A DNA stretch of 64,000 nucleotides from Streptomyces mirabilis (lineage in GTDB: Bacteria; Actinomycetota; Actinomycetes; Streptomycetales; Streptomycetaceae), in contig NZ_JBCJKP010000001.1 in the NCBI RefSeq assembly GCF_039503195.1, forward strand, positions 2,418,001 through 2,482,000, given 5' to 3'. Below the pieces are notes generated by a model that saw only the letters and a program-made list of their open reading frames with translations, was not told the DNA's origin and searched no databases. The stretch's first letter is position 1, and every line of letters begins with the position of its first letter. Position numbers and translations under genes: made by a program. Below are positions 27,121-35,985 of the stretch, in pieces.

Positions 27121-28053
27121 CTACAAGCCTCGCGTCAGCGAGAGCAGTTCGCGTGCCGGGCCCGTGGGGCGATGGCCCGTGGGCCATACCGCCCTCAGGG
27201 CCCGGCGGAGCTGAACGTCGGACAGCGGGATGCTCACCAGCCGATGCGTCGACAGCTCCTCGCCGAGGGCCAGCTCGCTCAGGACGGCGGGCCCCGCCCC
27301 ACTCACCGCCGCCGCCTTCACCGCCGTAGTCGAGGAAAGCTCGATCAACGGCCGTGCCAACCCACCCAACGCCGCGTCGAGGACCTGCCGCGTACCCGAA
27401 CCCTCCTCCCGGAGGATCAACGGCGTCGCGGCCAGCTCAGCCCCGGCGAGCGGCGCGCGACGCCGGGCCCACGGATGCCCCGGCGCCGTCACCACGATCA
27501 GCCGGTCGTGCGCGATGACCGTCGAGTCGAGGGCGGGCGGCACGGACAGCCCCTCCACGAAGCCGAGGTCCGCCTCGCCCGCGAGAAGACGTTCCGCCAC
27601 GGCCGTCGAGTTCCCGGCGAGAAGCGACACCGCCGTGTCCGGCCGCTGCGCGCGCAGCGCGAGCAGCCACCCCGGCAGCAGATACTCGGCGATGGTCATG
27701 CTCGCCGCCACCCGAAGCCGCGAGTCCCGCCGGTCCCGCAACGCCTGCGCCCCCGCGTCGAACGCCTCCGCCGCCTCCACGACCCGCCGCGCCCAGTCCG
27801 TGACCAGCGCCCCGGCGTCGGTGAGCCGCGAGCCCCGGGGCGAGCGGTCGACGAGCGCGACCCCCAGTTGCCGTTCCATGGAACGGATCCGGCTGCTGGC
27901 CGCGGGCTGGGTGATCCCCAGCTCTCGCGCCGCCCGCCCGAGACTCCCGAGCCGCGCCACCGCGAGCAGCAGTTCCAGCGCCCCGAGGTCGGGCACCCGA
28001 TGCGCGATCCCGACCGTGACCGGTCCCGGTTCCCCCGACCGGCCACCCTCCAT
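27121..28053 (-). CDS. LysR-type transcriptional regulator
   Basis: A 310-aa LTTR. N-terminal HTH: LGALELLLAVARLGSLGRAA, ELGITQPAASSRIRSMERQL. The C-terminal periplasmic-binding-like effector domain follows (LRVAASMTIAEYLLPGWL, GLSVPPALDSTVIAHDRLIVV). Divergent from the TDT transporter, which it probably controls. The ATG at 28053 has GAGGGA upstream; an ATG at 28071 would run into the putative operator, so the shorter form is preferred. Confidence 0.88.
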   Translation of the reverse strand: MEGGRSGEPGPVTVGIAHRVPDLGALELLLAVARLGSLGRAARELGITQPAASSRIRSMERQLGVALVDRSPRGSRLTDAGALVTDWARRVVEAAEAFDAGAQALRDRRDSRLRVAASMTIAEYLLPGWLLALRAQRPDTAVSLLAGNSTAVAERLLAGEADLGFVEGLSVPPALDSTVIAHDRLIVVTAPGHPWARRRAPLAGAELAATPLILREEGSGTRQVLDAALGGLARPLIELSSTTAVKAAAVSGAGPAVLSELALGEELSTHRLVSIPLSDVQLRRALRAVWPTGHRPTGPARELLSLTRGL

Positions 28054-28069
28054 CGATCCCTCAGTACCC

Positions 28070-28084
28070 ATAAAGCCAGCTTAT
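28070..28084. promoter_or_regulatory. Putative LysR box (T-N11-A)
   Basis: ATAAAGCCAGCTTAT is an interrupted dyad (ATAA-N7-TTAT) that fits T-N11-A, between the divergent LysR and TDT genes. Inferred operator. Confidence 0.35.
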
Positions 28085-28141
28085 GCCCCCATAGACCCGT
28101 ACTCCCTGGTGGGGACCCGGCGGGCGCGCGACCGTGGACGC

Positions 28142-29266
28142 ATGGTCACCGCAGCCCCGTCCCTCCTGTCGCCGCCCGCCGCCGACGTCGGACGCCCGCA
28201 CGTCACCGCCGTCCGGTATCTCGGCCCGAACTGGTACGCCTCCGTCATGGGCACCGCGATCGTGGCGACGGCGGGCGCCGGACTCCCCGGCGACGTCCCG
28301 GGCCTGCGAACCGCCTGCACGGCTGTCTGGGCCCTCTCCGCCCTCATGCTCGTGACCCTGCTCGGCGCCCGCGCCCTGCACTGGACGCACCACCGCGACC
28401 AGGCCCGCGCCCACCTCCTCGACCCGGCCATGGCCCCCTTCTACGGCTGCCTGGCGATGGCCCTGCTGGCCGTGGGCGGCGGCACCCTCGTCGTCGGCGG
28501 GGACTGGATCGGAACGCGGGCGGCGGTCGCGGTGGACGCCGTGCTGTTCACCGCCGGCACGGCCGTCGGACTCGCCGCCGCCCTGGCCGTCCCGTACCTG
28601 ATGGTCGTACGCCACCGCATCCGCGCCGACCAGGCCACGCCCGTCTGGCTGCTCCCCGTCGTCGCTCCCATGGTGTCGGCCGCCGTCGGACCGCTCCTCG
28701 TGCCCCACCTGCCCCCGGGCCAGCCCCGGGCGACCCTGCTTCTCGGGTGCTTCGCCCTGTTCGGGCTGAGCCTGCTGGCCACCTTCGTGATGCTGCCGGT
28801 GATCTTCGCCCGGCTCGTCACCGCGGGGCCGCTGCCGCTCGCGCTCACTCCGACGCTGTTCCTCGTGCTCGGTCCGCTCGGCCAGTCCACGACCGCGGTC
28901 GGCAAGTTCGCGGACTTCGCACCGGGCGTCGTGCCGGCCCCCTACGACCAGGGTTTCGGGATGCTCGCCGTCCTCTACGGCGTCCCCGTGCTGGGCTTCG
29001 CACTGCTGTGGCTGGGCCTCGCCGGCGCGCTGGTGGCGCGGGCCCGCCGACGGGGCATGGGGTTCGCGATGACCTGGTGGGCGTTCACCTTCCCGGTGGG
29101 GACCTGTGTCACCGGCGCCGAGAGCCTCGCCCGGCACACCGGACTGGTCGCGTTCGACTGGCTCGCGGTCGCCCTGTACGCGCTTCTCGTGGCCGCCTGG
29201 TCCGTGGCCGCCGCCCGCACCGCGCGCGGCCTGGTCAGCGGCGAGCTGCTCGCGACACCTAGGTAG
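28142..29266 (+). CDS. TDT-family transporter (TehA/malate/sulfite-type)
   Basis: A 374-aa integral membrane protein with about ten hydrophobic helices. NWYASVMGTAIVATAGAG near the start is the typical first helix of the TDT family (tellurite-resistance/dicarboxylate, plant SLAC1, yeast Ssu1 sulfite pumps). FAMTWWAFTFPVGT near the C terminus is another family signature. Substrate unknown: a C4-dicarboxylate or sulfite is plausible. Start MVTAAPSLLS is chosen as the first ATG after the divergent regulator. Likely regulated by the adjacent LysR protein. Confidence 0.88.
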   Translation: MVTAAPSLLSPPAADVGRPHVTAVRYLGPNWYASVMGTAIVATAGAGLPGDVPGLRTACTAVWALSALMLVTLLGARALHWTHHRDQARAHLLDPAMAPFYGCLAMALLAVGGGTLVVGGDWIGTRAAVAVDAVLFTAGTAVGLAAALAVPYLMVVRHRIRADQATPVWLLPVVAPMVSAAVGPLLVPHLPPGQPRATLLLGCFALFGLSLLATFVMLPVIFARLVTAGPLPLALTPTLFLVLGPLGQSTTAVGKFADFAPGVVPAPYDQGFGMLAVLYGVPVLGFALLWLGLAGALVARARRRGMGFAMTWWAFTFPVGTCVTGAESLARHTGLVAFDWLAVALYALLVAAWSVAAARTARGLVSGELLATPR

Positions 29267-29279
29267 GTGTAACTCCGCA

Positions 29280-29637
29280 TCGGAAGCGGCCGACCGGCTG
29301 CTTACGGTCCGGTTCGACTTCCGGGACGAGGACGCCATCGCCTCCCTGGTCGCCTCGGGCGGCGGCTCGATCGTCAACGTCTCCTCGCTGGCGGCATGGC
29401 AGCGGGAAGCGTGTCCGAAAGAACATCCGGGCCGACGCCGTCGCCCCCGGGGTCGCTCTCACGGAGAACGTCCGCGCGGGCACGCCCCCCGAGGTCCGCG
29501 AGGTCCTGTCGGAGAAGACCGCACGACCGAGGCCCGGTGAGCCCGAGGACCTCGCCTCCATGGTCGTCCTCCTCCTGTCCGCGGAGTCCAGCTGGATCAC
29601 CGGCCAGTCGTGGTGCCCGGACGTATCCCCGGCGTGA
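29280..29637 (+). pseudogene. Relic of a short-chain dehydrogenase
   Basis: Two SDR fragments lie in different frames. First, in one frame, DAIASLVASGGGSIVNVSSL (the strand ending in the catalytic Ser). Then, after a shift near 29397-29420, VRKNIRADAVAPGVALTENV followed by EPEDLASMVVLLLSAESSWI, ending WCPDVSPA and a TGA at 29635-29637. The N-terminal TGxxxGIG part and the central YxxxK part are missing. Intact relatives have about 50-60 residues between the two fragments. Unlike the three homopolymer frameshifts here, this is real decay with deletions. Confidence 0.75.
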
Positions 29638-29750
29638 TCCGTACACGAGGGGCACCGACGGCGCGGGAACGCCGCAACCTCATGGTGCGAGCTGCGACTC
29701 TCTGCCCGTATCGTGAAAAGGCAGACAGCGGCACGGTAAGCGGGAAAATC

Positions 29751-30860
29751 ATGGCAGAACCGGCGGTCGACTACGCGGCGGTGTTCCAGGCTCTTCCCGG
29801 GGCGGTGGCGCTGGTGACTCCGGAGCTGATCTTCGCGGACGCCAACGCGGAGTTCCTGCGCCTCCGGGGCCTCCCCCGCGAGCTGTTGGTCGGTCGCTTC
29901 CTGCCCGATGACCGCCCCGAGAAGGACCCCGCCGAGCCTCTCCTGCTCAGAGTTCTGGCGTCATTGCGCCGGGCTGTGGACACCGGTCAGCGCAGCATCG
30001 TAGCGCTGCAGCGCTACGACCTGGAGGACCCCGACCGGCCCGGGGTATGGCACGAGCGGTACTTCAACATGACCGACATTCCCGTATTCGGACCTGATGG
30101 TCGGGTGACGCTGCTGCTGCACCGGGTGGAGGACGTCACGGAACTCATCCGCGCCCGTGAAGTCGCGCTGACCTTGCAAGAGGCCATGTTGCCCGCTCCT
30201 CGCCCGGTCGGCAGGCACCCGGCGGCCGTTCGCTACCGGCCCGCCGCCGAAGCGCTGAATGTGGCAGGCGACTGGTACGACCTGGTCGACCTGCCCGGCG
30301 ATCGCATCGCCGTGGCCGTCGGCGACGTCGTCGGCCACGGCCTGTACGCGGCCGGCGTCATGGGACAACTGCGCAGCGCCCTCGCCGCCGCCTCTCTCGT
30401 CCCCGAAGGCCCCGCCCGCGCCCTGGAAGTCCTCGGGCGGTACGCCCGCACCGTCGACGGCGCCGAGAACACCACCGTGGCCACGGCATTCGTCGACTGG
30501 GAGAACCACACCATCACTTACAGCAGCGCCGGCCACCCCCCGCCGGCGCTCCTGCACGGGGACGGGACCGTCGAGTTCCTGGACCAGGCCACCGACCCGC
30601 CACTGGCCGCCCGTCCTCAACACGGCCCCCGGATCCAGGCTGTCGCGGCCTTCCGCGAGGGTGCCGTCCTCGTGCTCTACACCGACGGTCTGATCGAACG
30701 CCGCGGCGAAGACATCGACGCGGGCCTCGCCCGGCTCGCCGACTCCCTGACCCGCCACCAGGCAGACGACCCCGAAACCCTCGCCGACGCCGTACTCACC
30801 GACCTCATCCCACCCGGTGGCGCCACCGACGACACCGCCCTGGTCATCGTGCGCCTGTGA
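29751..30860 (+). CDS. PAS-SpoIIE (PP2C) serine phosphatase
   Basis: A 369-aa cytoplasmic protein. N-terminal PAS domain (about 8-130): FQALPGAVALVTPELIFADANAEFL through YFNMTDIPVFGPDGRV. The SpoIIE phosphatase domain runs from about 150: LQEAMLPAPRP, NVAGDWYDLV, VGDVVGHGLYAAGVM, SSAGHPPPALL, LYTDGLIERRGEDID, and the final DDTALVIVRL. It probably controls an anti-anti-sigma factor in response to a PAS ligand. The start MAEPAVDYAA is chosen as the natural domain start; the frame is open 47 codons upstream into the SDR relic. No partner gene is adjacent. Confidence 0.88.
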   Translation: MAEPAVDYAAVFQALPGAVALVTPELIFADANAEFLRLRGLPRELLVGRFLPDDRPEKDPAEPLLLRVLASLRRAVDTGQRSIVALQRYDLEDPDRPGVWHERYFNMTDIPVFGPDGRVTLLLHRVEDVTELIRAREVALTLQEAMLPAPRPVGRHPAAVRYRPAAEALNVAGDWYDLVDLPGDRIAVAVGDVVGHGLYAAGVMGQLRSALAAASLVPEGPARALEVLGRYARTVDGAENTTVATAFVDWENHTITYSSAGHPPPALLHGDGTVEFLDQATDPPLAARPQHGPRIQAVAAFREGAVLVLYTDGLIERRGEDIDAGLARLADSLTRHQADDPETLADAVLTDLIPPGGATDDTALVIVRL

Positions 30861-30861
30861 A

Positions 30862-30925
30862 CCCGGCCGGGCCACGTTCGCCCGCTCGATGCCGAGCTCA
30901 CGCACGGTGGGGAGCACGCCGGCCT
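30862..30925 (-). pseudogene. Possible aldo/keto reductase scrap
   Basis: On the minus strand AGVLPTVRELGIERANVARP resembles the VLPTLRELGIGFVPYSPLG region of aldo/keto reductases. Only about 20 residues survive and nothing in line is visible. Weak. Confidence 0.25.
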
Positions 30926-31035
30926 CTCGGGGGTGCCGTTCAGCCCGAGGGCCTGCAACCCGTTGCTCCCAGAGCTGTCCGTCGGGTCCGACCGTCAGCG
31001 CGCCAACTTCGCAGGTTCTGGCGTCCAGCCTCCGC

Positions 31036-31794
31036 TCATGGTCGACATTGACCTTCCGCGGACCCTGCTCGCAGCGCCGCGCCGAGCAGGCTCGGCGCCT
31101 GTGCCAGCGACGGCCCGTACCAGGTCAGCAGGCGGCCGTCGACGAGCGCGCAGGGCACGCCCTCGAACGCCTCGGGGCCGTCGTCGGCGGTGAAGCGGTA
31201 CGGCTCGTCGGGCAGGATCACGAGATCGGGGGCCGCCGCCCGGAGTTCGGGGAGCGGAACGCGGGGGTAGCGGTCGGCGTGGTGGGCGTACACGTTGTCG
31301 ACGCCCAGGCGCGCCAGGACGTCCCCGGCGAAGGTGTCCCGGCCGAGGACCATCCAGGGGCGCCGCCAGATCGGCACGATCGCGGTCGTACGGCGGTCGG
31401 GAGCGGGGGGCCGCGCCCATGCGGCCTCCGCCTCGTCCAGCCAGCGGGGGCGGCTCCGCGCGCCGCACGCGCCCAGCACCCGCGCCAGCTCGCGGAAGGC
31501 TTCCGGCACCTCGCGGACCTCCGTGACCAGTACCTCGAGCCCCGCCTCCCGCAACGCCGTCAGATCGGGCTCGCGGTTCTCCTCCTCGTTGGCGATCACC
31601 AGGTCCGGGGCGAGTCGTACGATCCGCTCGACCGCGGGATTCTTGGTGCCGCCGACGCGCACGACGTCGAGGTCCGGCGGACGGCTGCACCAGTCGGTCG
31701 CGCCGACCAGGGCACCGGGGACGGTGACGGCCACGGCCTCGGTGAGTGAGGGCACGAGGGACACCACACGCACTCCGGCGGGCACGCTAGGCAT
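31036..31794 (-). CDS. Helical-backbone metal receptor / BtuF-like binding protein without signal peptide
   Basis: A 252-aa protein of the substrate-binding fold used for cobalamin and siderophores. VRVVSLVPSLTEAVAV and GGTKNPAVERIVRLAPDLVIANEEENREPD are typical of the BtuF/FecB class. It begins directly with the mature fold and has no signal peptide or lipobox, and no ABC permease is adjacent, so it is probably cytoplasmic with a role other than uptake. The ATG at 31794 is chosen; an ATG at 31821 would add MPCRPRPPV, also not a signal. Confidence 0.8.
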   Translation of the reverse strand: MPSVPAGVRVVSLVPSLTEAVAVTVPGALVGATDWCSRPPDLDVVRVGGTKNPAVERIVRLAPDLVIANEEENREPDLTALREAGLEVLVTEVREVPEAFRELARVLGACGARSRPRWLDEAEAAWARPPAPDRRTTAIVPIWRRPWMVLGRDTFAGDVLARLGVDNVYAHHADRYPRVPLPELRAAAPDLVILPDEPYRFTADDGPEAFEGVPCALVDGRLLTWYGPSLAQAPSLLGAALRAGSAEGQCRP

Positions 31795-31885
31795 GACGGG
31801 AGGTCTCGGGCGGCATGGCATCCAGTATCGCAGCGGCCCGCGATTCGTGGCCGCCCGCGATCGTCGCGGCCCGCGCGGGAACGGC

Positions 31886-32467
31886 TCAGCGCTTGCCGAA
31901 GGTCTGGCGGTCCTCCACCGCCTCGATGTGGTCGGCGACCTCGACCACGACCACCCGGGTGTCCGGCACGGTCGCCCGCCACCGGTGGCGCACCCCACCG
32001 GTGAGGTACAGCGTGTCGCCGCGCCCCAGGCGGTGGGCGCGGCCCTCCGCCTCGACCTCGACGGCCCCGTCGGCGACGTACATCAACTTGTCGTTGCGGT
32101 GCTGGAGTTCGCGGCCCTCCTCGTGGTCGCCGGTGAACTCCGTGGCGTGCAGCTGGTGGTGACCGCGCACCAGGGGGCGCATATGGGCTTCGGGAGTGAA
32201 CTCGGCGCCCGCTTCGGCGCGCACCACATCGACACTGCACGCCGGGTCGGCCGCCGCGAGCAGTTCGACTGCGGTGGTGCCCAGGGCGTCGGCGACCCGC
32301 TCGAGGGAACTCTGGCTGGGCCGGGCCCGTTCGTTCTCGACCTGGCTCAGGAAGGGCACCGACAGGCCGCTGCGCTCGGCCACGACGGCGAGCGTGAGCT
32401 CCAGTGCCCGGCGCCGCCGCCGGACGGCCGCACCCACCCGAAGGGGCTGTTCTTTGTGGTCGCCCAT
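31886..32467 (-). CDS. XRE-cupin transcriptional regulator
   Basis: A 193-aa regulator. XRE helix-turn-helix at about 12-68 (LELTLAVVAERSGLSVPFLSQVENERARPSQSSLERVADAL) followed by a C-terminal cupin barrel (HNDKLMYVADGAVEVEAEG, RLGRGDTLYLTGGVRHRW). Such proteins often control amine, amino acid or osmolyte use. The ATG is that of MGDHKEQPLRV. It stands alone, 91 bp from the BtuF-like gene on the same strand. About 140 bp upstream hold no gene. Confidence 0.88.
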   Translation of the reverse strand: MGDHKEQPLRVGAAVRRRRRALELTLAVVAERSGLSVPFLSQVENERARPSQSSLERVADALGTTAVELLAAADPACSVDVVRAEAGAEFTPEAHMRPLVRGHHQLHATEFTGDHEEGRELQHRNDKLMYVADGAVEVEAEGRAHRLGRGDTLYLTGGVRHRWRATVPDTRVVVVEVADHIEAVEDRQTFGKR

Positions 32468-32609
32468 CGCTCCGGCTCCCTCCCACGCGTCGTCGGTCCA
32501 CTGCTTCGGTCTGCCGCTTCGGCTGCCCCTCAGGCTGCGGCTTCGGCGCACAACTTCTGATGAGTTGTTTGCACCCTACGCATGTTCGGCAAACCGTTTC
32601 ATGCACCCG

Positions 32610-33353
32610 TCACATCGCTGACACACCGGAGGAGGGTGAGGGCCACAATTCGCGCCAATAGACGAGTCGCCCCGGCTCCCTGGGCGCCATGCCCTCCCGC
32701 GGGACGAAAACGCTGGCCAGCAGGGCCGGATGCCCCCGCGGATCGATGAGCGCGGGCACGGAGGGACCGGCGAGGGCGCGACTGCCGCCGTGGGTGCGGA
32801 TGGTCAGCCGATCAGCCCGCCCGGTCCTCGGATCATCGGCGTACGTCTGTCACCTCCCGAAGCCCGATGCCAAGGCTGACTTTCCGTCAAAATTCGTCTG
32901 GCGAGGTTGAGTTGGAGGAGTGAGCGGTCGCCGGGGTCGCCGCGCACGCCCCAGGACTCCAGGGCGCGGTCCGGCCGCCGGTCGGGGCCGTCGTACCAGG
33001 CCGTGAAGTCCTTGAGGATGGCCCGGAGTTCACGGTCGGTGGCGCGGCGCGCCCGGTGGTGGCCGGTGAGCTCGACCGCGCCGTCGTACACGGAGGTGAT
33101 GTCCGGAGCGCCTCGGCGCGGCGCGAGAGGTGCGCGGCGCATCGACGGCGTGGGAGGCGTTCTCGGACGGGAGGGCGTCCGGATCGACGCAGCCGCGTAC
33201 GGCGATGTGGTTGTCCGGATCCTTCTCGTACGCCAGTACGTAGCCACTGGTGTCGTCGGTCGCGAGTGCGGGCCGGAACAGGGGGCTCCGGGAACGCCGA
33301 AAGGGGTGGCTGTCGGTCAGACGGGTTCCGACACCCGTGTGACCGACAGCCAC
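32610..33353 (-). pseudogene. Decayed coding region, family unknown
   Basis: Three pieces of plausible protein lie in different frames on the minus strand. Near 33270-33140: DDTSGYVLAYEKDPDNHIAV then GCVDPDALP. Near 33100-32880: DITSVYDGAVELTGHHRA, RELRAILKDFTAWYDGPDRR and DRSLLQLNLARRIL. Near 32830-32640: RLTIRTHGGSRALAGPSVPA and LLASVFVPREGMAPREPGRL, ending at a TGA (32610-32612). The shifts do not fit one missing homopolymer base. I do not recognise the family. I infer one gene broken in at least two places. Nothing else is visible in this 0.75-kb stretch. Confidence 0.4.
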
Positions 33354-33357
33354 CCCT
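33302..33357. terminator. Very long terminator hairpin downstream of the betaine operon
   Basis: AGGGGTGGCTGTCGGTCA (33302-33319) and its exact complement (33340-33357) form an 18-bp stem. One mismatch inward, ACGGGT/ACCCGT adds six pairs around a 6-nt loop. It ends 19 bp before the transporter stop codon, so it closes the minus-strand operon and may stop the relic side too. No T-run. Confidence 0.85.
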
Positions 33358-33375
33358 CACCGAACATCCGTGCGG

Positions 33376-35985
33376 TTACTGCGGCGTCATCCGCTCCACC
33401 ACGTCCGGGTGCTCCTTCAGCCATGCGGCGACGGCCGCCTCCTCATGGCCCTGGCCGCGCTGCTTGATCTCGCTCTCCAGGGTGCCGAGCTCGGACTCGC
33501 TCATCCTGAAGTTCCTGATCCACTTGGTGAGCTGCGGATACCGCTCGGGGAACTTCTTGCTGGAGATGGTCCGGATCGTGTTCCCCTCGCCGAAGAGCTT
33601 CTTGTCGTCGGCGAGCTTGGTGAGCTTGTACTCGCTGTACGCCCAGTGCGGGGACCACAGGACGACGGCGACCGGCTGCTTCTTCGCGTAGGCACGCTTC
33701 AGCTCGGCCAGCATCGCGGGCGTGGAGCCGTCGACGACCGTGTACTCCTTGTCCAGGCCGTAGCCCGGAAGCACCTTCGTCTTCAGGAGGTTCATCTCGC
33801 CGGTACCCGGCTCGATGCCGATGATCCGGCCGCCGAAGGTGCCCGCCTTGCCCTTGAGGTCCGCGAGGGACTTGACGTCCTTCACGTACGAGGGCACGGC
33901 GATCTCCAGGGAGGTCGGCCGGTACCAGGTGCCCAGGTCCCTCAGGTCGTTCTTGTGCTGGTCCCAGTAGTTCGACTGGGCGTACGGCAGCCAGGCGTCG
34001 AAGTTGAGGTCCAGGTCACCGGAGGCGAGGCCGGTGTAGACGGGGCCGACGTCCATCTGCTTGAGGTTCAGCGTGTAGCCGCGCCGCGCCAGGACGTTCT
34101 TCCAGAGGTAGCTGACGGCGACGTCCTCGTCCCAGGGGAACCAGGCCACGTCCAGCGGGCGCTTCGTCTCGGCAGCGGCCACGGAGTTCTTGACCGGGGC
34201 CAGCTTGTCGACGACTCCGGGGTTCCGCTTCAGCCAGGCGCGCACCGCGTCCTGTTGCTTTCCCTTGCCCACCTTGTTGATCTCGGCCTCGAGACCGGTG
34301 AGCTGCTTCTCCGTCATCCTGAAGTTCTTCAGCCACTGCCCGACGACCGGGTTGTCCTGCGCGAAGCCCTTGCGGGAGAGGGTGTGCACGCCGTCGCCCT
34401 TGCCCCAGGCGCCCTTCGGGTCCTTGAGCTTCTTCAGGTCGTAGTCGCTGTAGGCCCAGTGCGGCGACCAGAGGGTGACGACGATCGGCTCCTTCTTGGC
34501 GTAGGCGCGCTTCAGCTCGGCCAGCATCGCGGGCGTGGAGCTGTCGAGGACCTTGTACTCCTTGTCGAGGCCGTAGTCCTTGAGGACCTTGCGCTTGAGC
34601 AGGCCCATCATTCCGGCGCTGGACTCGATGCCGGTGATCTTGCCACCGAAGGTGCCGGCCTTGCCCTTGAGGTCCGCGAGGGAGTCGACGCCCTTCATGT
34701 ACGAGGGGACGCTCAGCTCCAGCGAGGTGGGGCCGAACCAGGAACCCAGGTCGTCGAGCTTGCTGCCGTACTTCTTCCAGTACTGCTCGTGGGTGGTCGG
34801 CAGCCAGGAGTCCGTCTCGAAGTCGATGTCGCCCTGGGAGAGGGAGGTGTACAGCGGGCCCGCGTCGAACTGCTTGGTGTCGACCTGGAAGCCGCGCTCC
34901 TCGAGGATCTCCTTCCACAGGAAGGTGGAGGCGACGCCCTCGTCCCACGGGATGTAGCCGATGGTGACCTTCTTGCCCTGGCCGACGTTCTCGCCGTCGG
35001 CCGCGGTGGACGTCGAGTCGGTCCCGGCGAACATGCCCATGCCGCCCGCGACCAGCGCGAGCACGACGACACCGATGACGGCGACGGCCGCGCTGGGGCG
35101 GTAGGACCAGATCTTCAGGCCCTGCGCGGCGCGCAGTTTGGCGGCGGCGCGGCGGCCGAGCGGGGAGACCTGGGTGCCCAGGGCGCTGGTCATGCGGTCC
35201 AGGTAGATCGCCAGGATGACGATGGCGACGCCCGCCTCGGAGCCGAGGCCGACGTTCAGCTGCCCGATGGCCTCGTTGACGTCGCCACCGAGACCGCCGG
35301 TGCCGACCATGCCCGCGATGGCGGCCATGGACAGGCCCAGCATGATGACCTGGTTGACGCCCGCCATCACCGTGGGCAGCGCGAGCGGCAGCTGGATGCG
35401 CAGCAGGGTGTCGCGGGGCGTGGTGCCGAACGCGTCGGCGGCCTCGACGAGTTCCTTGTCGACCTGACGGATGCCCAGCTCGGTCATGCGGACGCCGGGG
35501 GCCAGCGCGAAGATCAGCGTGGCCACGATGCCGGCCGGGGCGCCGGTGCCGAAGAACAGGATCGCCGGGATGAGGTAGATCATCGCGGGCAGCGTCTGCA
35601 TGAAGTCCAGCACCGGGCGGACGATGCCGCTGACCCGGTCGGAGCGCGCCGCCCAGATGCCCACGGGTACCGAGACGACGAGCGCGATGAGCGTGGCCAC
35701 GAGGACCAGCGAGAGGGTCACCATCGCGTCCTCCCACAGTTCGAGGGAGTCGATGAACGCGAATCCCACGAAGGTGAGGACACCGGCGGAGGTGCCGCGC
35801 AGCCAGAACGCGATCACCGCGAAGATGCCCGCGAGGAGGAGCGGTTCGGGGGCCTGGAGGACGGCGTCGATGCCGTCGTAGGTGCCCTGGAAGACGGTCT
35901 TGAAGAAGTCGAAGAGCCACGCCATGTGGTTCAGCAGCCAGTCGACGGCGCTGTTGACCCAGTCGCCGAAGGGGATCCTAGGCAC
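33376..35985 (-). CDS. Glycine betaine/proline ABC transporter: permease fused to two substrate-binding domains
   Basis: An 869-aa fusion. Residues 1-300 are the OpuAB/ProW-type permease with about six helices (ARSDRVSGIVRPVLDFMQTLPAMIYLIPAI; EAA loop EAADAFGTTPRDTLLRIQLPLALP). One helix near 315-335 (AAVAVIGVVVLALVAGGMGM) exports the C terminus, which holds two OpuAC-type binding domains, about 345-605 and 610-869. The two share GYIPWDE/AWFPWDED, LADLKGKAGTFGG, STPAMLAELKRAYAKK and VLWSPHWAYS, so they arose by internal duplication. Family role is compatible-solute uptake under osmotic stress. Its start overlaps the ATPase gene by 8 bp. Confidence 0.93.
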   Translation of the reverse strand: MPRIPFGDWVNSAVDWLLNHMAWLFDFFKTVFQGTYDGIDAVLQAPEPLLLAGIFAVIAFWLRGTSAGVLTFVGFAFIDSLELWEDAMVTLSLVLVATLIALVVSVPVGIWAARSDRVSGIVRPVLDFMQTLPAMIYLIPAILFFGTGAPAGIVATLIFALAPGVRMTELGIRQVDKELVEAADAFGTTPRDTLLRIQLPLALPTVMAGVNQVIMLGLSMAAIAGMVGTGGLGGDVNEAIGQLNVGLGSEAGVAIVILAIYLDRMTSALGTQVSPLGRRAAAKLRAAQGLKIWSYRPSAAVAVIGVVVLALVAGGMGMFAGTDSTSTAADGENVGQGKKVTIGYIPWDEGVASTFLWKEILEERGFQVDTKQFDAGPLYTSLSQGDIDFETDSWLPTTHEQYWKKYGSKLDDLGSWFGPTSLELSVPSYMKGVDSLADLKGKAGTFGGKITGIESSAGMMGLLKRKVLKDYGLDKEYKVLDSSTPAMLAELKRAYAKKEPIVVTLWSPHWAYSDYDLKKLKDPKGAWGKGDGVHTLSRKGFAQDNPVVGQWLKNFRMTEKQLTGLEAEINKVGKGKQQDAVRAWLKRNPGVVDKLAPVKNSVAAAETKRPLDVAWFPWDEDVAVSYLWKNVLARRGYTLNLKQMDVGPVYTGLASGDLDLNFDAWLPYAQSNYWDQHKNDLRDLGTWYRPTSLEIAVPSYVKDVKSLADLKGKAGTFGGRIIGIEPGTGEMNLLKTKVLPGYGLDKEYTVVDGSTPAMLAELKRAYAKKQPVAVVLWSPHWAYSEYKLTKLADDKKLFGEGNTIRTISSKKFPERYPQLTKWIRNFRMSESELGTLESEIKQRGQGHEEAAVAAWLKEHPDVVERMTPQ

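Noticed and set aside
27230-28141. N-terminal extension of the TDT transporter
   Set aside because: This part is the antisense of the LysR gene; the hydrophobic transporter begins at 28142.
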